From Spongospora subterranea (taxonomy: Eukaryota; Endomyxa; Phytomyxea; Plasmodiophorida; Plasmodiophoridae), in contig OUQQ01000001.1 in the NCBI GenBank assembly GCA_900404475.1, positions 62,001 through 126,000 of the forward strand: a DNA stretch of 64,000 bases. The letters run 5' to 3'. Under the pieces are notes generated by a model. It searched no databases and had not been told where the DNA came from. It saw nothing but the letters and a program-made list of their open reading frames with translations. A program made the translations under genes and the position numbers. Shown in pieces: positions 44,801-58,959 of this stretch. Position 1 is the first letter of the stretch, and each line of letters opens with the position of its first letter.

Positions 44801-47800
44801 CCGACTGAGCGCAGATTCTGATAAACCGTATAATGTGAAGAGCCCCTGCTCGGCAACTATCTGAAGATGTCAATGCGATATCTTTAATGCAATTTAAAAG
44901 CGATATGCATTGCTCATTAGATAATCCACCCCCGAGGCCACCAGTTACCGATAGAGCATCAAGTTTAAGAACAAGGTGGGAATTCTGCGAAAGAATCTTA
45001 AGCAGCAGAGCCTGAGTAATGCTTTGTCTTAACAGGTGGGTAAACCGCTAAACGAAAGAACTGACCTGGCATCGCATCCCGAGAGATTTTTGCGAAGGAA
45101 CTTCAGTGGTCGATACAATGAGAGAAAACAATGTAGACGCCAATGCGTCGGCGGCAGAGGGCAGGTCGAGGGATGAGACGGACATAGCAGAATCATTAGA
45201 CAGGTCCAATTTAACACGTTTAGAAACATGAGTGTCATGGGCTATTTGAAGCAAAGCAGGTAAGAGCGACACATCCCCGAGTGGTGGGGGTAAAGACAGC
45301 GACTTGTCAATATGTGAGAAATTGCCCGACAATGAATGGTCTTCAGACCAGGACATGACAAGACATATTGAATCGTACGCAACCTAATCCCGGTTTGAGC
45401 TTACAAATAACGACCTGTAGAAGTTACCCACCTGCCGGACGTCTCCAGGATCCTGGGAAGACGAAGCAATGAACTTATCGAGACATGAGATAATAATGGG
45501 GGAAAAAATATCCCTGATGAAGTCATTGAGTTCTGTATTTTCAATACACAATGGGAGATACGTACCGAAAACGACGAAAATGCTCTTGAAAACGGGAGAG
45601 GATGATTAGTATATGTTGAAGATGCTGCAAATCAGATGATTGCTCAGACAAAAAATATCGTCGAGTCCATAAGATATAATCAGGCACGATAGTCGGATGA
45701 TGGTATTCCGATGCAGCAGAAAGAGAAGGAAGCAAAAAATTGAGCGCTTCATGAACTTTCGTACGAGTCTAACAACGAAACTGTCAACAGTTAAACAAAC
45801 GACGGAGCAGCAACGGTACCGAGATTTGCCACTGGGTCAAAACCGCCAGATACAGAGACAGCCTAATTTGGTGTAGAAAGTTATTAGTACTATTGGAACC
45901 CACAAACTTGGACAAAGCAATGAATGAACTCATTTGGGCATGTGAATTATCCCGGGCGCATCCTGCCCAGATATATTGCAACATGCTAGTTTGGAAAAGG
46001 GGATCGTATCTATGAAACTCACTGATGATTAAAAGCAAACGAGGTTTCATCATGACGAAGTGAGTTACTTTGATAATGGCAAAACATGGCTCACAAGATT
46101 AGATAAAGCGGAATCATATATGTCAGGCAACGACGTGCTTCCCGTGATAATTGGAGGCAAAACGACGGAGAGCGCCTCCAAATACTGCCTGGTGTCGCGA
46201 TTCTCCAAGACCAACCTGACAGGCATCAATGACAGAGAGCATATTCAAAATAAGTACTTACCGCTGGAAGATAGGGGTGATTATCAAATTGAGAGCCTTT
46301 GTTTTCACGGCATACGCAGCAGGACCACGGCCAAGAGTGGAAATGAATGTCAACAAGGTGAGCTCAGCCTGATCACCATTGACAACCTCGTTCGTGATAA
46401 ATTCGGAAAGAAAAGTATAATCAGAGATGCCGCGAAACACCAGAGCAAAAAGAAGTCTCCAAAGATATGAGCAGCTCATCGCCGCGTTTGCCTGACAAAA
46501 CTAGAAAGGAGATATTCACAAATAAGCCATGTCAAAAGATAAATATCGGGCACCTTCATCAAAATTTCGGCAATCATTAAATTTTCTTGAGCAAAATTGA
46601 CGTCAATAAGACTTTCTGTCACATAATCGTCGTCGTTGACAAACGAAAGAGCGGCGGACATGCGATCATCCCAAAGTGCAATAAGATGATTTAAAATGAC
46701 GTCGCATCCTCCAATTCCAGTAGTAGCTACGCAAAGTAACTTGTGTGAATATAAGATAGCGGCTGAAAAACACACGTACAAAGAATATGCACGATACTGA
46801 TAACCTGAGAGCGAACCTCAGATTTATCGTAGGCGACGTCAGACCCATCTTCTGACTAGTAACATTTGTGAGTAAAATAATGAACAAATGAATGCAAGAC
46901 GAAGGATATACACTAAATGCAATGCCGACAAGCGATGGCATTGAGTCTCTCACGCATTGGATCAGCATACCAGCATTATCAACTCCAGTCTGTAAACACT
47001 CTCTGAAAAGCCGGGATATTGACCGGTTGCTTAAACTTGAGGACTGAAGAAAAAATGCAGCAGAATCGGCGCAATAATCCTTATGGTTAATGAGGCGGAG
47101 GAGAGGGAGCCTGAAAGGGGAGCTCGGACCATGACTAGAACCTCCATATATCTGGTAAACTAGTAAGTGATGGACGAATGAGGTGTCTCTCAAACATAAA
47201 CCTGGATCATGGGAAATAGACTCTCCAAGTGTACGATGGACATGATAACCTTCTGAAGAAAACTACCAGAGATTTTTGGCAAAAGGTGAAAAGTGTCCAA
47301 GATCGCAGCCGGAATCAAAATGTCACTCCAGCGAAATGCATTGCTACTGCCAGAAGGTTGACCTACTCCCGAACTGTTTGCAGGTGTAGTTGATATTCCA
47401 GAAGCGGATTCAATGGCTGCAGAACTGTCCCGTGCAAGGCTGGAGATAACCTGAAGTCATCACTTAAGCCAAGCAAACCGACCAACACAATGAACCAACT
47501 CGGCTAAAGCTCTCAAGATGTTCGAACAACTTCTGAGATAATGTAATGTTGAAACATTTAGATAGAATCTTCAGCAAACGGGACAACATTGTTAACAGAG
47601 GAAGAGAGAGCTTTTGATATTCCGCAAAATTAGATAAAACAGGCCGAAGACAGGATTGCAGAAGAACTTTTGGGGGCCGTTCCTGTTCACACGCTAAGGC
47701 CATGCCTTGATCAGCCGCGTGTGCCACCTGAACAAAGACGTTTCATAAAAACAGCGAAGATGAATAAGTATCTTAAATACTTCTTCATGCGTTGACCTCA

Positions 47801-50800
47801 AAGACTCGAAAAGCGCAGCGATTATTTTGTTTCGTAAATTAGCTGGATTCGGATCCGGTTCATTAGATGCCGCAGCAGGAGAAAAATCAGCGCCCGACGG
47901 AGAAGGAGACATGATCAACCTATCAAATGGATCCGGCGTAGTCTATATTCTAAATTTTGGAAAAGAGCTGAACGAATAATGTCACAACTTACAGGAGAAG
48001 AAAAAGCGAATTGCCGTTGAAGTTGTGGACATCTGACGGCGGCAGAAAGCAACTTGATGCTCTCAACACGCTGAAGCATTAACAACTTCGCTCGTCCAGC
48101 ATGACCAGTGGAAGCGCTGGTCGAAGAATTTGATGATGCGTTCGCTGCTCTAAGAAAAAATAAGCCAGTATTTGTTGATAAAAACCTGTTTTACGCTGAT
48201 GCCGATTCATCATGACGAATCTCCGCGGCTAAGGATAAAAGCAGGTCGAAAAAATCCGACGTAATCTGAGAAGTAATGTGACCAACAAAAACCACTAGAG
48301 ACAGTCGTATACTTCTATCAAAGGAGGGTCTAATGACAATGCATACGCAGTGGCGGAAATGAACCCAATTCTGATAGAGGGGGCTAACGTGTGAAGACGA
48401 CGAGCAAGGACAGGATTAACAAGGCCAGCACGATAAGGCTTGAGTAGCTCACAAACAGGAGAGCGACTGATGGAGGAGACTGCGCACGAATAAATTGGGG
48501 GGTTTGTAAGTTCGTGAAGGCATACTCATTTCTAGTAGGTTCTGAGCACAATCGCGAACCACAGAAACTGAAGACGTTAGCACAGAAGCAAGGCTTGCAA
48601 TCAGTGGAGATGCATCTGTCTCAATAAGGGAACATGTCCTGACCACCTGATTATCAATGAGTATTCAGGATGCCAATATAAACGATGAGAACTAATACAT
48701 GTTCCAGAGTGCGAAGAGCAAGGGAATAGATCTCGGCGTCAATATCTGATTTGGAATCACGCAAGGAGAATATTAAACCACGAAACAATTCAAGCTAAGA
48801 GGCTAATAAATTCACAGTAACATCAAGAAAAAAACGGTTGGACCTGGTTTGCATGCAACCATTGAATAGGAAGGCGAATCGCTAATTCCGATACCAACTT
48901 GACTCCGGCAAACCGAAACTGCAACTGTTTCAGTGAATAGAGGAAACGACCGGTAAAGCCATACATTGGAGCTGGCATAATGACAGAAATGGACGGCTTG
49001 AGAAAAGACATGCTGAAGTGTAGCATGGGGGCGCGACAACGAATCACTTCCGATCACAGAAGAGAAATCGTTTAACCAAATGCGAAACTGAGACCATCCA
49101 ACTTCAAAGATAGCACTTTCCGATGAACAAATTGCATTAAGGAGGGTATCAATATACGAAATTCCATCTACGCTGATGTACGAGGAATGGAGGGTCTGTC
49201 AAGGGAATTAGCAAGTAAATAAGCCCGCGACAAAATCAACAAACCGGGTCCCCGAGAAGTAGAGCAAAATGGCGTGCAATATCTGTCAGAAATTGCTCTG
49301 AGCGTCGGACTTGATGAAGCCCAACGCCGGATATCAACGACGACACAAGTAAGGAAAAAATACGTTCTTCTTCAATGATATGGACGCTGCGCTGCTCACG
49401 TTCTTTCGAGATATTGTCATTCGACATTGGGCAATACCTGATATCAACAAAAGCAAATGTGAGAACCTAACAGAGTCGTTTCAAATGAATTACATCTGAG
49501 GCGGATTGGACTGGCTGCTGGAAAGCAACGAGAGAATCGAGAACTCAGCTATATCGGCTGCAGCTTCGACCAACCTTGAGGAAGAATTTGCAATGTCATC
49601 ACAGAGAATTTGATTAACACGTTTCGCGACGTTTCTAGCAGTAACGGCGACGCTATCACAGATGAATATACGAGGACCAGCACAGCCATTACTTGATGAA
49701 AAATACAGATAAATAACATTGTTCAAAATGTGCGAAACATATACCTATAAGTGAGGCAATTTTGCAAACCCGTGATGAAAAACCTTCTATTTCGGCCAGA
49801 AAACGCACCAAGAACATGCATCGCTGTAAGTGCGAACGAAGACGACGGAGACCGCAACAAGGTACACAGACCGATCATGATACGGCGTAAGAACCTTCAT
49901 AAGAAATTGAAAAAGTATACATAAAGCAAAATCGGTTGTACTTTTCGACGATTGGATAGAGGAAATCAAGATCTAAGTTGTCGATCCAAAATTCCAGCGT
50001 CCTTAGACCTAATATCAGATGTAAGGAAATTGGCCTAGATGTTAAGAACAGAGCACAGACCAAGCTTGACAATCCCCTCAGAAGTTGATTCAAGCGCAAT
50101 CGCAACTGTTTCCATAAGGTTCGAGATGAAAGGCAATAACGATGAAAGGCGAGCCGGGACAGTTAATGCTGCCTCGACGGCTAGGTTGGAAATCGTGGCT
50201 GAGCAACCCGATCGCACAATCTACAATTTGAAGTGAACTTAAAATACAACAACAGATTCGATACCTGACTTACAGAAAGGACTCCGGTAAGAAACTCTGG
50301 CATAATTGGCAAAAATTCCTTATAGAGGCGTTCGAACATTCCACCTCCGATTCCACGAAATCTAACATGAAACTAAGCAACTTACTACTTATTACAAATT
50401 TGCAATACAGATGTTTCAAAATCATGAAATAGGACCGGGGATCTTTAGCAATCATTATGTACTCCAGACACATTTGTACCATACGACACAGATATGGACG
50501 CAGAACAAATTCTAGATCGGCGAACATACTGAGAGATCCTGAAAATTGAGATCTTAATTCGTAACAACCCACATTATCTTGATGTCGATACCTAAAACAA
50601 TGCGAAAAAGGTTGATCCGAACTTTGGATTCCACTGATTCGAATGAAGCGATTGATCGAAAGGATTTTGGCTGAAATAAAGAAGAAAGTAGCAAATCGGC
50701 AAAAACCTAGAACCGCTCAACTTATTTTCAGGGTCTCGAAGCGAAATGCGTTTCAATACTTTGGATATATTGGCGTTTGCAAGAAAATGCTGAGGAATCA

Positions 50801-53227
50801 AAAACATCGAGAGCGTTGAATCGAATGACACAATGGTTTGAAGAAACTTATCAAACTGGTCCGCGAAAATGTTATGAAAAAGATGGCCGTCGAGCACTGT
50901 GAATATGGAAGCAAAATGATCAAGGACTAGATCGGTGGATTTCTCGCCCGCCAAAGGTCCAGGCTTGTCCTTCTTCATCTGCAGCAAAGATATTGAGCCA
51001 TTGGATGGTTCAGGAACCGGCACCGTACAGATATATTTTCATGAGGGATTGTGTAGAGTTCAAAACATTCTAAGGAATACCCAAAGAAATCATGGATCAA
51101 AAGAATTTCAGGTTGAGAATCATTAGGAGACACAGGAGCTGCGTTTCGTATGCACCACACTACCGTTTTTAACCCGAAAATCATCGTATTTAAAAGAACC
51201 TGTCATAAAATACGTTGGTATTCAGCCATATTTGAGCATGAAGAAGTGAACCTTAACATCCCGGAGCGCAACACGAATTGATACCGGACTTCCGAGTCTA
51301 GAAGCATCAATTTCCGAAAGGGATTCGGCGGAAATATACGTATTGCAGGAAGACGACTGACCCCACGTTGGGGATTGCGGCGGTAGCAGGTCTTGAATGA
51401 ATCTGCAAACTAAGCTATAATCATTGTCAACAATAGTGCAATTCCACTGTTTACTCTGTATACGATTCCTGGTTCTGAGAAACAGCATTTCTAAAGACCG
51501 CTACTAATTTCCGGGTAGAAGAAAATTTGGAGACAAGCGCGTATAGAATTGTAACAAGAACCTGAATACAAAGAATGACAACGGTTGTAATTGACTATTT
51601 ACATATTGGCATGCCTTTTTTGATTTCCCCGGTTCCTCTTTGTCCTTCCTATATATGGCGTCCACCAAATTGAACAGAAGCTTAACACTTGACGTTTGAA
51701 GAGCAAAGGGCAACGACATATCATGCAAGTGACGGCAGAAAATATTAGAGGCCATGGAAAGCTGGTGTAAACTCATGTCGCCCCTATGCAGACTTAGAAT
51801 TCGTGAAAGCAACCATGGTTGGTTACTATACCTAACGTGACTGACAAGGTCGACAAGAGCCGAAGCCGCAAGGGGGCGTAATGAGCTTACTGCAGCTCTC
51901 CCTTTACCGACCATCAAGTGCGGATACATTTTGAGAAAGTAATCCACCTTATCTGTAAAACTATGCCTAAACGGTTCGGTGGCTAGAATATGACGCATAT
52001 TGATCAAAAGTTCACGACGCATAGCAACTGCTTCAGGAGGACAGCTTCGCAAAAGAGAAAATATGCTTCTAAATCAAACGGTCAATTATTACATTGGGTA
52101 CGCAAGAAGCGAAAAAGTTACTTTGACATATCATCACTATGAGGAAGCATTCGTTCTGAGTATCCTCTTAATACATAAGTCAGAAAAGAAAGAGTCTTGA
52201 CTCGTGCGACTGTAAAGTCGTTGAACTGTTGTTGCATTCTTTGCGCATTTCGTTCTGAGACTTCAGAGCGGAGAGCCTATTGATCGATGTCAGGTTGGGC
52301 AAGCAATTTAGGAACAACATTACTTTGATCATAATTGGAATCAACTGAGCAAGCGATTGCTCAGCAAACTTCGGGTATATTTGAGTAATTAATCGAACAA
52401 TCCTTTCACAGCCAGCTAGAACGCGAAATGATGACCTTCCCAAGATTATAATTGTCGCACCAGGGCTGGGCGCGGGTGTGGTTGGGGTTGCAGGCTGAAA
52501 ATATTAGATTTAGACCAAAAATCATTATAGAACGAGAACAATACCCTTGCTGGAAAAATGGCTGCAACGGTTCGAGGAAGATTATTGTACATTGACGTGA
52601 AAAAAGCAAGAAAATGTTGTACTATTTGATTCACATTACTTATTGAATAAAAAAGGACCCAAAATCATAAGGACCTGTATTCTCCAGATACGGATGATAA
52701 GCTTTGTGATAATCGAAGACCTTAACAAAAACAGCAAATAAGCAAAAAAGCGGAATACGGAACAATGGGATATCGAACCATCGATAAACAAAGCAGTGCA
52801 TTATTTTCATTGTCACGATTCAGAACATCCACCAAAGCATTGTGGATATTCTCTGCATGCGGCTTTAATTCTGAAGTGACAGGTAATTTGCTCAAAATAT
52901 CAATAATAGTGGCCTAACATGTGGTCAATTAGGTTCTAGACGATTTAACAATCACATTGTATTACCCTGATATCCTGCACAGTATTCGGAGTAAACTGAG
53001 GAGACCCTCCTTTTATCAGCGCGGTCAAGAATGGCACGATGTCATTCAAAACTTGGCTATATTGTCCTTTGCCCACTGTTGCTATGGAGGCCCTTAAGCG
53101 GCAAAGCGCCTCAAGCTGCCCATCTATCGATATACATGAAAAAAGATTCCCAGCAACAACGAGCTAGGATACCGGGCGATGCGAACAGAAGAGAGGCACG
53201 ATCGGCGGCACTCGCCAGCAGATCCAT
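38850..53227 (-). CDS. TRRAP: TRRAP/Tra1, pseudokinase scaffold of SAGA and NuA4
   Basis: This giant PIKK-family scaffold binds activators and recruits histone acetyltransferase complexes. Exon 1 begins at ATG 53227 (MDLLASAADRASLLFASP). A 49-base intron leads to GQLEALCRLRASIATVGKG, then DIVPFLTALIKGGSPQF, as at the TRRAP N-terminus. HEAT repeats follow over about 10 kb, with the diagnostic segment CPPEAVAMRRELLIN and LRPLAASALVDLVSHVR near 51850-52030. The FAT region spans about 44000-41000. The PI3K-like region has FQTYEVEVPGQYL (about 40400), QLYTIINRMMMRYKETRKRN (about 40050) and VPFRLTPNIS (about 39380). The FATC end is LPTWHPWF, stop 38850. No kinase catalytic motifs are present, as expected for TRRAP. 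Dozens of introns of about 50 bases break the gene. Confidence 0.92.
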
Positions 53228-53519
53228 AAGAAAAAGGCGCGAACCTCAGGCGTTCATTGGACCTGGATATCAGGATACCGACAGGCGACAGTCTTCGGAA
53301 TAGGTAGGGCCACAAATATGCGTATGGGGTAGAGTAGCTTGAGGAGGTTCATGATCCACAACACCAAATACAGTAACATGACTTGCCGTTTTAGCATCGT
53401 GTCGATGTGCACTGTTACTGATACTGAGCCGTGTACTTTGAGTTCGTAGGCACAAGCATTGCAAGGGTTTCATCAAATTTTGATGTTTTGAAGTTAGATA
53501 TATTCTGTTTATGGCAGCA

Positions 53520-56500
53520 TCAAATAATTTCTTGAAAGGCGGTCAGTATGCGATCATAATCAAAATCTTTCAAAGCGGCCTGCATGTTCTCCAAGGATTT
53601 TTGAGCCGATTTTCCCAACAGGCGATGGGAATCAATGAAGAGATCTGACAGCATATGGCGGAGAAAATCTGAATGTTTCGGTGCAGCGTCGAGCTCTCCT
53701 GTTTAATTCGTTAAGTCGACGACTGACGCATACACTATGAATTACTTTGAATGTGATCTGCTTCTTTCAGAATGTGGCAATACTCTTCAGAAAAAAATGT
53801 AAAACATTCTTCACCCTGTAAGTTTGATATGGGTAAAAACAAAGGAAAGAGTAATTTTGATATAAGTGATAACTAACTTCATGTGTTTGGATTTCTTTGA
53901 GTGCATGTATCTTCGCCTGTTTTTTGACTAACTCGGTGTATGTTTCTAGTTTTGGCCGAATACGTTCCACCAAAGACATGATTGAACCGGTAGTTAGTTT
54001 CATCGATATCGCGAACTGCACTTTGCTGTTTGTCGCTTCCTGTCCAGGCATCAATTGGTAAACTAAGAGGTTTCCAATATTACCTTTGAAATTGCTTCTC
54101 GGACAATGGATATCGTACTGCAATTGTCGGACGTAAACGTAGCTAAGCCCTTCCTATGTTCGCAAGCATATCAAATTTTGAAGTAGTCACAATCAAAAGC
54201 CATACTCGTATTGGCAAATAACATAAGTTCCAAGATAAACATTTCTATAAAAGATGTGTCCTGACGACTGAATTTGGCTGGACATTTCAGGAAGGATAGT
54301 TACGATCCAGGAATGAATCTAATTTTCAAGATTAAGAGGTTTGCACATACACGCTCAGCGTGACCTACCTGTGAAAGATTGAAGGCACCTTTAAATTCAA
54401 TCGAACAAAGAGGAAATTGAGTTGTCGGCAAAATCGGTAATTTTTCATGTAGACTTAGCGGCTTAACTGGGATTACCACAGTCTAAATGCAATATTATTG
54501 ACAGAGCATTGACACNNNNNNNNNNCGTCATTATTACAAACTTGCGATGTTTTCGGATAAAGTTTCGGAATTATACAAAGGCTGATTTCACCGGTATGTC
54601 CTTCCAGTAATCTCAGGGTTATCGAAATGCGATTGCATGAATCGACGCATCTAAAACTTGCGAGCGAGCACGATTCTAAAAAGTACATTTGCCAATGACT
54701 CTATAGCTTAAACACTGATTACTGTTATCGGAAGGTGAAAGATCGATGATTGCAGAAGACGACATGATCATTACTGTAAACATCAGCGGTTGAATACGAG
54801 CGAAGTATTTTCTAGCGTCATACCTGGGACAGTGGCTTTAAAACCAATGACATCAATTGGCATTTCAATTTCGATCGATAAAACATGTGCTAATTTTGAT
54901 TGTCATAATAGAGACCATCAGCTTATCGACCATCTTACCTGCAATTTCAGGATCTAATCGAAAGGAATGGTTTACGTGAAATTGAGTCTCCACTGCGACT
55001 AACTCGGAACTTTGGGTTTGGTATGAAGCGCGTCGCAAATTTAAGAGTTTGTTCAGTTCATCCAGCTGGGATCGGAGATTTGCGATTTCATTGTTGGTTC
55101 CAGTATTCGGCTTGAAAATTCCTATCTGCACTGAACTGAATTAGAGCCACATGGTGTGCCCTGTTTCACGTACTCCGCTTGACGCGCGTTGCTTCAAACC
55201 TGGTCGAGACAACGAACGGCCTTCTCGAGGTTGCGGGGTCAATGTCTGCTGTTTCAAGCGAAGCAAGGAAATAGATCCAGAATAGGTCACGACGAAGACC
55301 TGAAAACTGTAAGTAAGCTATGAAGAATAACCAGTACGTTTCCAAACAACCTCCGGAAGTTCTGTTGACGTGAAATACCCGATTCCCAGGGAAGCCACCG
55401 ACTCCTGGAACTTGAACGAACTTACAGAAAAAAGATGTGAACCTTGCAAATAACATCACCCACTTCAAATCGTAGCAACCTGACGTTTCAATACCTCCTG
55501 AAGATTCATTTTCCCAACTGAAAATATTAACGGTGCCGCAATTATGACCCACAATGACGTCGTCCTGACCCGACTGTGTTTTCAAAATGTTTGAAGCACT
55601 CAAATAACTTTGTGCAATAGAAACTTACCTTGTTAAGGTCTGCGTAGGCTATAGTGCTCACCGCTTCACATTTGGTTTCAATCACAAAATCGAGTTTCAC
55701 AATTTGGCCACCCGGGCCCATCAAAGCATGACCTGTAAATTTTTAAAAGTAAATTTGAATGAAGCCATCTGATGCCTTCATTACCGATCTGCCCCCTAGA
55801 CGTTCCAAATAGAATACGTCGTAAATTTCCATATTGCGGTTCATTCGCAACGGAATTACCGCTACCAGAGCACGATCCTTAAAAACAATTGAAATCGACC
55901 GAGAAGAATTAATGTGCTTCTTGTATACCTGGGGTCGGAAACGGCACGATGTAGGTTACTGGAGCGGCTACAATGTGCTCGCAAACAAGATCTTGTCCTA
56001 GAATGAGCTATTCTTGGGAACGAGGCAAGTTATGAAAGGCTTTGAAATTTACCTGCTATCACACGAATGCAATTATCTTGACAGGCAAGAAGCGCAAATA
56101 CATCTGTGGAGTTATCCACTGTGTCGATCTCAATGGCAAGGTGGTTTACCACGTCGTTGCAAATGTAGAAGCCCTTGCTGACGCCATTCTCAAAACGGTT
56201 CACCGCATAGTCGCTACATGCCCAAATATTGGCGTTGTCGATCACCAATGTGTGGATATCCTAAGCAATATCAGTAGACTGCCGAGAGGACGCAAACAGG
56301 CCTGACCTCAATTAAACCCGTGTCAAGTCTAAAAAATTCCTTTCCATTTTTTTTCAAGCCAACAATATCGTGCCCATAAGCAACATATATTTTATCCTTA
56401 TGCAGTCGGGGTCCACCGTTCGTCAACGCCGTCACTTCCCTCTCACCCGATTTCGTCTTGAATTTTTGCTTGCGACGAAGTCATGTTATTAAAACACACA

Positions 56501-56690
56501 TAAATAGGGAAAGAAGAAGAAATACCAGCGGTTCATCTGGGTTTTTCAACCTCCAGCAAGCAACGATTCCCGCTCTGTCGCCAGTTACAATTTTCTGCTC
56601 CTTATTTTGCGCCGATGGCAAAGCAATTGCAGCATTCCGCACAGCTGACGACATCTGCCCGACGACGCACGCCGTGCATGTTATTTCCAT
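53520..56690 (-). CDS. BBS7: Bardet-Biedl syndrome 7 protein (BBSome subunit)
   Basis: The BBSome is a coat that moves membrane proteins in and out of cilia. Start ATG 56690 (MEITCTACVVGQM); an upstream exon is possible. The N-terminal beta-propeller has KIVTGDRAGIVACWRLKNPD (about 56540) and LLACQDNCIRVIAGK (about 56060), aligned with the human propeller. A coiled coil (NEIANLRSQLDELNKLLNLR, about 55070) links to the C-terminal part, where KIHALKEIQTHE (about 53890) matches the family's last conserved segment. The stop TGA is at 53520-53522. A 10-N gap at 54516-54525 falls inside the gene (GAE/platform region), so that exon is incomplete. It is 292 bp upstream of the TRRAP start on the same strand. 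Confidence 0.88.
54516..54525. other. Assembly gap (10 N) inside BBS7
   Basis: Ten Ns within the BBS7 gene. One exon or intron boundary there cannot be read. Confidence 0.99.
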
Positions 56691-56854
56691 TGGGCCAATA
56701 CTGGCCCGGAATTCGGCGGCGGAGACCAACTAACAAAAGTGTTAATTATAAAAGAGGGCGCAGTTCACCCACATCGGAAAGGCACAATAGGCCTGTGCTT
56801 TACGATACTACGTATGATCAGACGATACACAGAGCCATACACGTAACCTGAGGT

Positions 56855-58474
56855 TTATTCCGGATATGGCTCAGAGCAGTGATCATTATCAAATGAGTTG
56901 TCAGCGTCAACAGTGATCTCGTTGAATTCTGGGTTGTTTCTGAGATCGACATCCGGCAGCTGGTCTGGGGATTTCTGAAGAAAGTGGGAACCAGGGCAGT
57001 AACGCGAGAAAAGCGCCCGCGCTATTTCGGCCTTGTGGTCCATGTCCATACTGAATCCCGACTCAATCGTCGATGTCAGTACTTCCGGCACCTGAATCTA
57101 AAAGCGAGTTCAGTCATAAATGGCTTGGAATGCACAAATTTCCTAATTACTAGATTGGAATGCAAACTCTCACTATAGAACAGAGTTTTTTGACGATGTT
57201 CCTCAACGACAAGCAAATCGAGAGCTGCTCTAAGATCAGATTCTGGATTCTCTTCCTGAATAGAAGACAAATACAGTATGTAGCATCCTTTTGGCGCGCA
57301 CCCCGTTGTTTCATCTAACTATGGAGAAGTTGGATTCGCTAACTCAATTAAGGTGGATATCGAACCTGTAGAACCCGAACGGAATGTTTTCTTAGCATGG
57401 GAGGCATCATGATCAAAGAAACAGATGACGTATTTTTGGAAGGAGCTGTTGTAATACATATACAACGTGATAAAACTCCAGATGACTTGATACCGCTGGA
57501 ATCAGGCAACTCAATTGACCCATCAACAAAGATATCACATTCGATGGCTTGTTGCGACTCCGAAAGAATCACTGTTTTCGGACACTTTGCGGTCACATCT
57601 GACCGAAGCAGATAAATACCCCCGTTCACAGCACTAAGCCGGCAAAATGCTTGAGGAATATCACCAGTTCCATAAACAGGATATAATAATGCTCCAGAGT
57701 CAAATTTTCCAAGTGACTTGATGAACTTCCTAACCAGCAGTATACCATCTGCAGTTTTCAGTTCTGCAGAGTCAGCAAAACACAGCGAGTACAGAACAAT
57801 ATCTTGAAGTGCTTTCGAAAGCTGGAGCTCCTCCAAATATAGCGCAAAAGGGAGATCGCGGAACCTTTGACGCAATTCATTATCATAGGAGTTGCTTGGC
57901 GCTTGGGAATGCGTGTCATCGCCCAATGCTATATGCATCAATTTCATGAATCGCCTCTTCTCAGATCGGTCAAGAAAACCGCATTGGAATATATCGGCCT
58001 TCGAGATTGGAACCGCAGTGACAGCACCATCCAGAACAGTGTAATAATTGTTGATGCACTGAAACGATAGATAATGAAAACTTTTGCTTTTGACTATGTC
58101 ATCGACAAGATTCGATGTTGAGAATATCACTTTGGGTTGTAGATCGAATAAGAATTGTTGACCAGGATCTTCTCCATATGACGAATAAATGGCACCTTTG
58201 TCAAGCAAAGACTTATAAAACTGGGCCCAAGGAAGCGTTGCACATTCCCCGCCATAGTATTCATTTGGATCGCAATGAAGCACCGACTTTCCAGCAATAC
58301 TCAGGCCTCTAAACCGGAGGCAAAAATGGTCAATGCGAACCAATTGTCAAAAGGCCGACCACTAACTCACGCCGCAAGCATGGATTGCCATAGTCCAGTG
58401 CCGACAATGACGGCGTCGAACCGATCCTGGTCTAGAATATCATGACAATGAGTTGTTGGCCCCTCCTCAATCAT
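56855..58474 (-). CDS. Rab escort protein (REP/CHM, GDI superfamily)
   Basis: REP presents new Rab GTPases to geranylgeranyl transferase and delivers them to membranes. Exon 1 starts at ATG 58474 (MIEEGPTTHCHDILDQD) and holds the nucleotide-fold motif FDAVIVGTGLWQSMLAA. The next exon gives GLSIAGKSVLHCDPNEYYGG, the conserved GDI/REP motif. Downstream: FRDLPFALYLEEL, TADGILLVRKFIKSLGKF, LLYPVYGTGDIPQAFCRL and NGGIYLLRSD, where the order TADG...SLG...P-Y-G-x-G-x-I-P-Q is that of REP. The TADG insertion region and the C-terminal extension (VLTSTIESGF, ARALFSRYCPGSHF) separate REP from the shorter GDI proteins. Stop at 56855, 165 bp from the BBS7 start. Confidence 0.88.
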
Positions 58475-58501
58475 CTCTAGACCGTTCCCAGCTGTTCCCA
58501 G

Positions 58502-58911
58502 CTACACCTGTAGGGCGATAGGCGCACAATTTGGGAGCGGTGATCTCTGAGTCCCGGGAAATCCATTGCGACACTGTATATTTATCAGAATTTGAAGTGT
58601 GGTTACGGTATATTCATCAGATTTACAGACTTCTTCAAAAGACCAACTCACTATATTGAACGGGTCTGATTTCTTATCTTTTCTGCTGTAATGAACGAAC
58701 ATTTCTCCAATCGCATATCAGTTGTTCTGAGCGGCAGCTTTGTTTATTACAGTGGTGAATCGAAAGGTGAAGCTGGTTCAGTCGCGCCCACTCCAGTACG
58801 AGTGTTGGCGACAGGTTCTCGGGTTTGGCCCGGTCATCATCAAGCTTTAGCGTAGAATCCATCACATCCATCAAAACACGTCGCCCGCAACATTTCCGGC
58901 CCAGAACTCGG
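58502..58911 (-). other. Uncertain minus-strand coding pieces between REP and the dynamin-like gene
   Basis: An exon from ATG 58702 (MFVHYSRKDKKSDPFNI) has a perfect GTGAGT donor and can splice across about 80 bases to CRNGFPGTQRSPLPNCAPIA. A second open frame upstream (58674-58911) reads LSPTLVLEWARLNQLHLS. I could not connect them into one gene, and no family is recognised. It could be a small gene or 5' leader exons of REP. Confidence 0.25.
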
Positions 58912-58959
58912 GGTCGGGGCAAATCATCAGATTAATTTCTTTCTGGAATTAAACACGCG

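Noticed and set aside
38850..53227. An active PI3K-like kinase (mTOR/ATM type) instead of TRRAP
   Set aside because: The segments CPPEAVAMRRELL, EVEVPGQYL and VPFRLTPNIS match TRRAP, and no D-x-x-x-x-N or DFG catalytic motif is seen.
57397..57615. Plus-strand ORFs inside the REP gene
   Set aside because: They are antisense to well-conserved REP motifs and have no features of their own.
56855..58474. Rab GDI instead of Rab escort protein
   Set aside because: The TADG...SLG...GTGDIPQAFCRL context and the C-terminal extension fit REP better than GDI.
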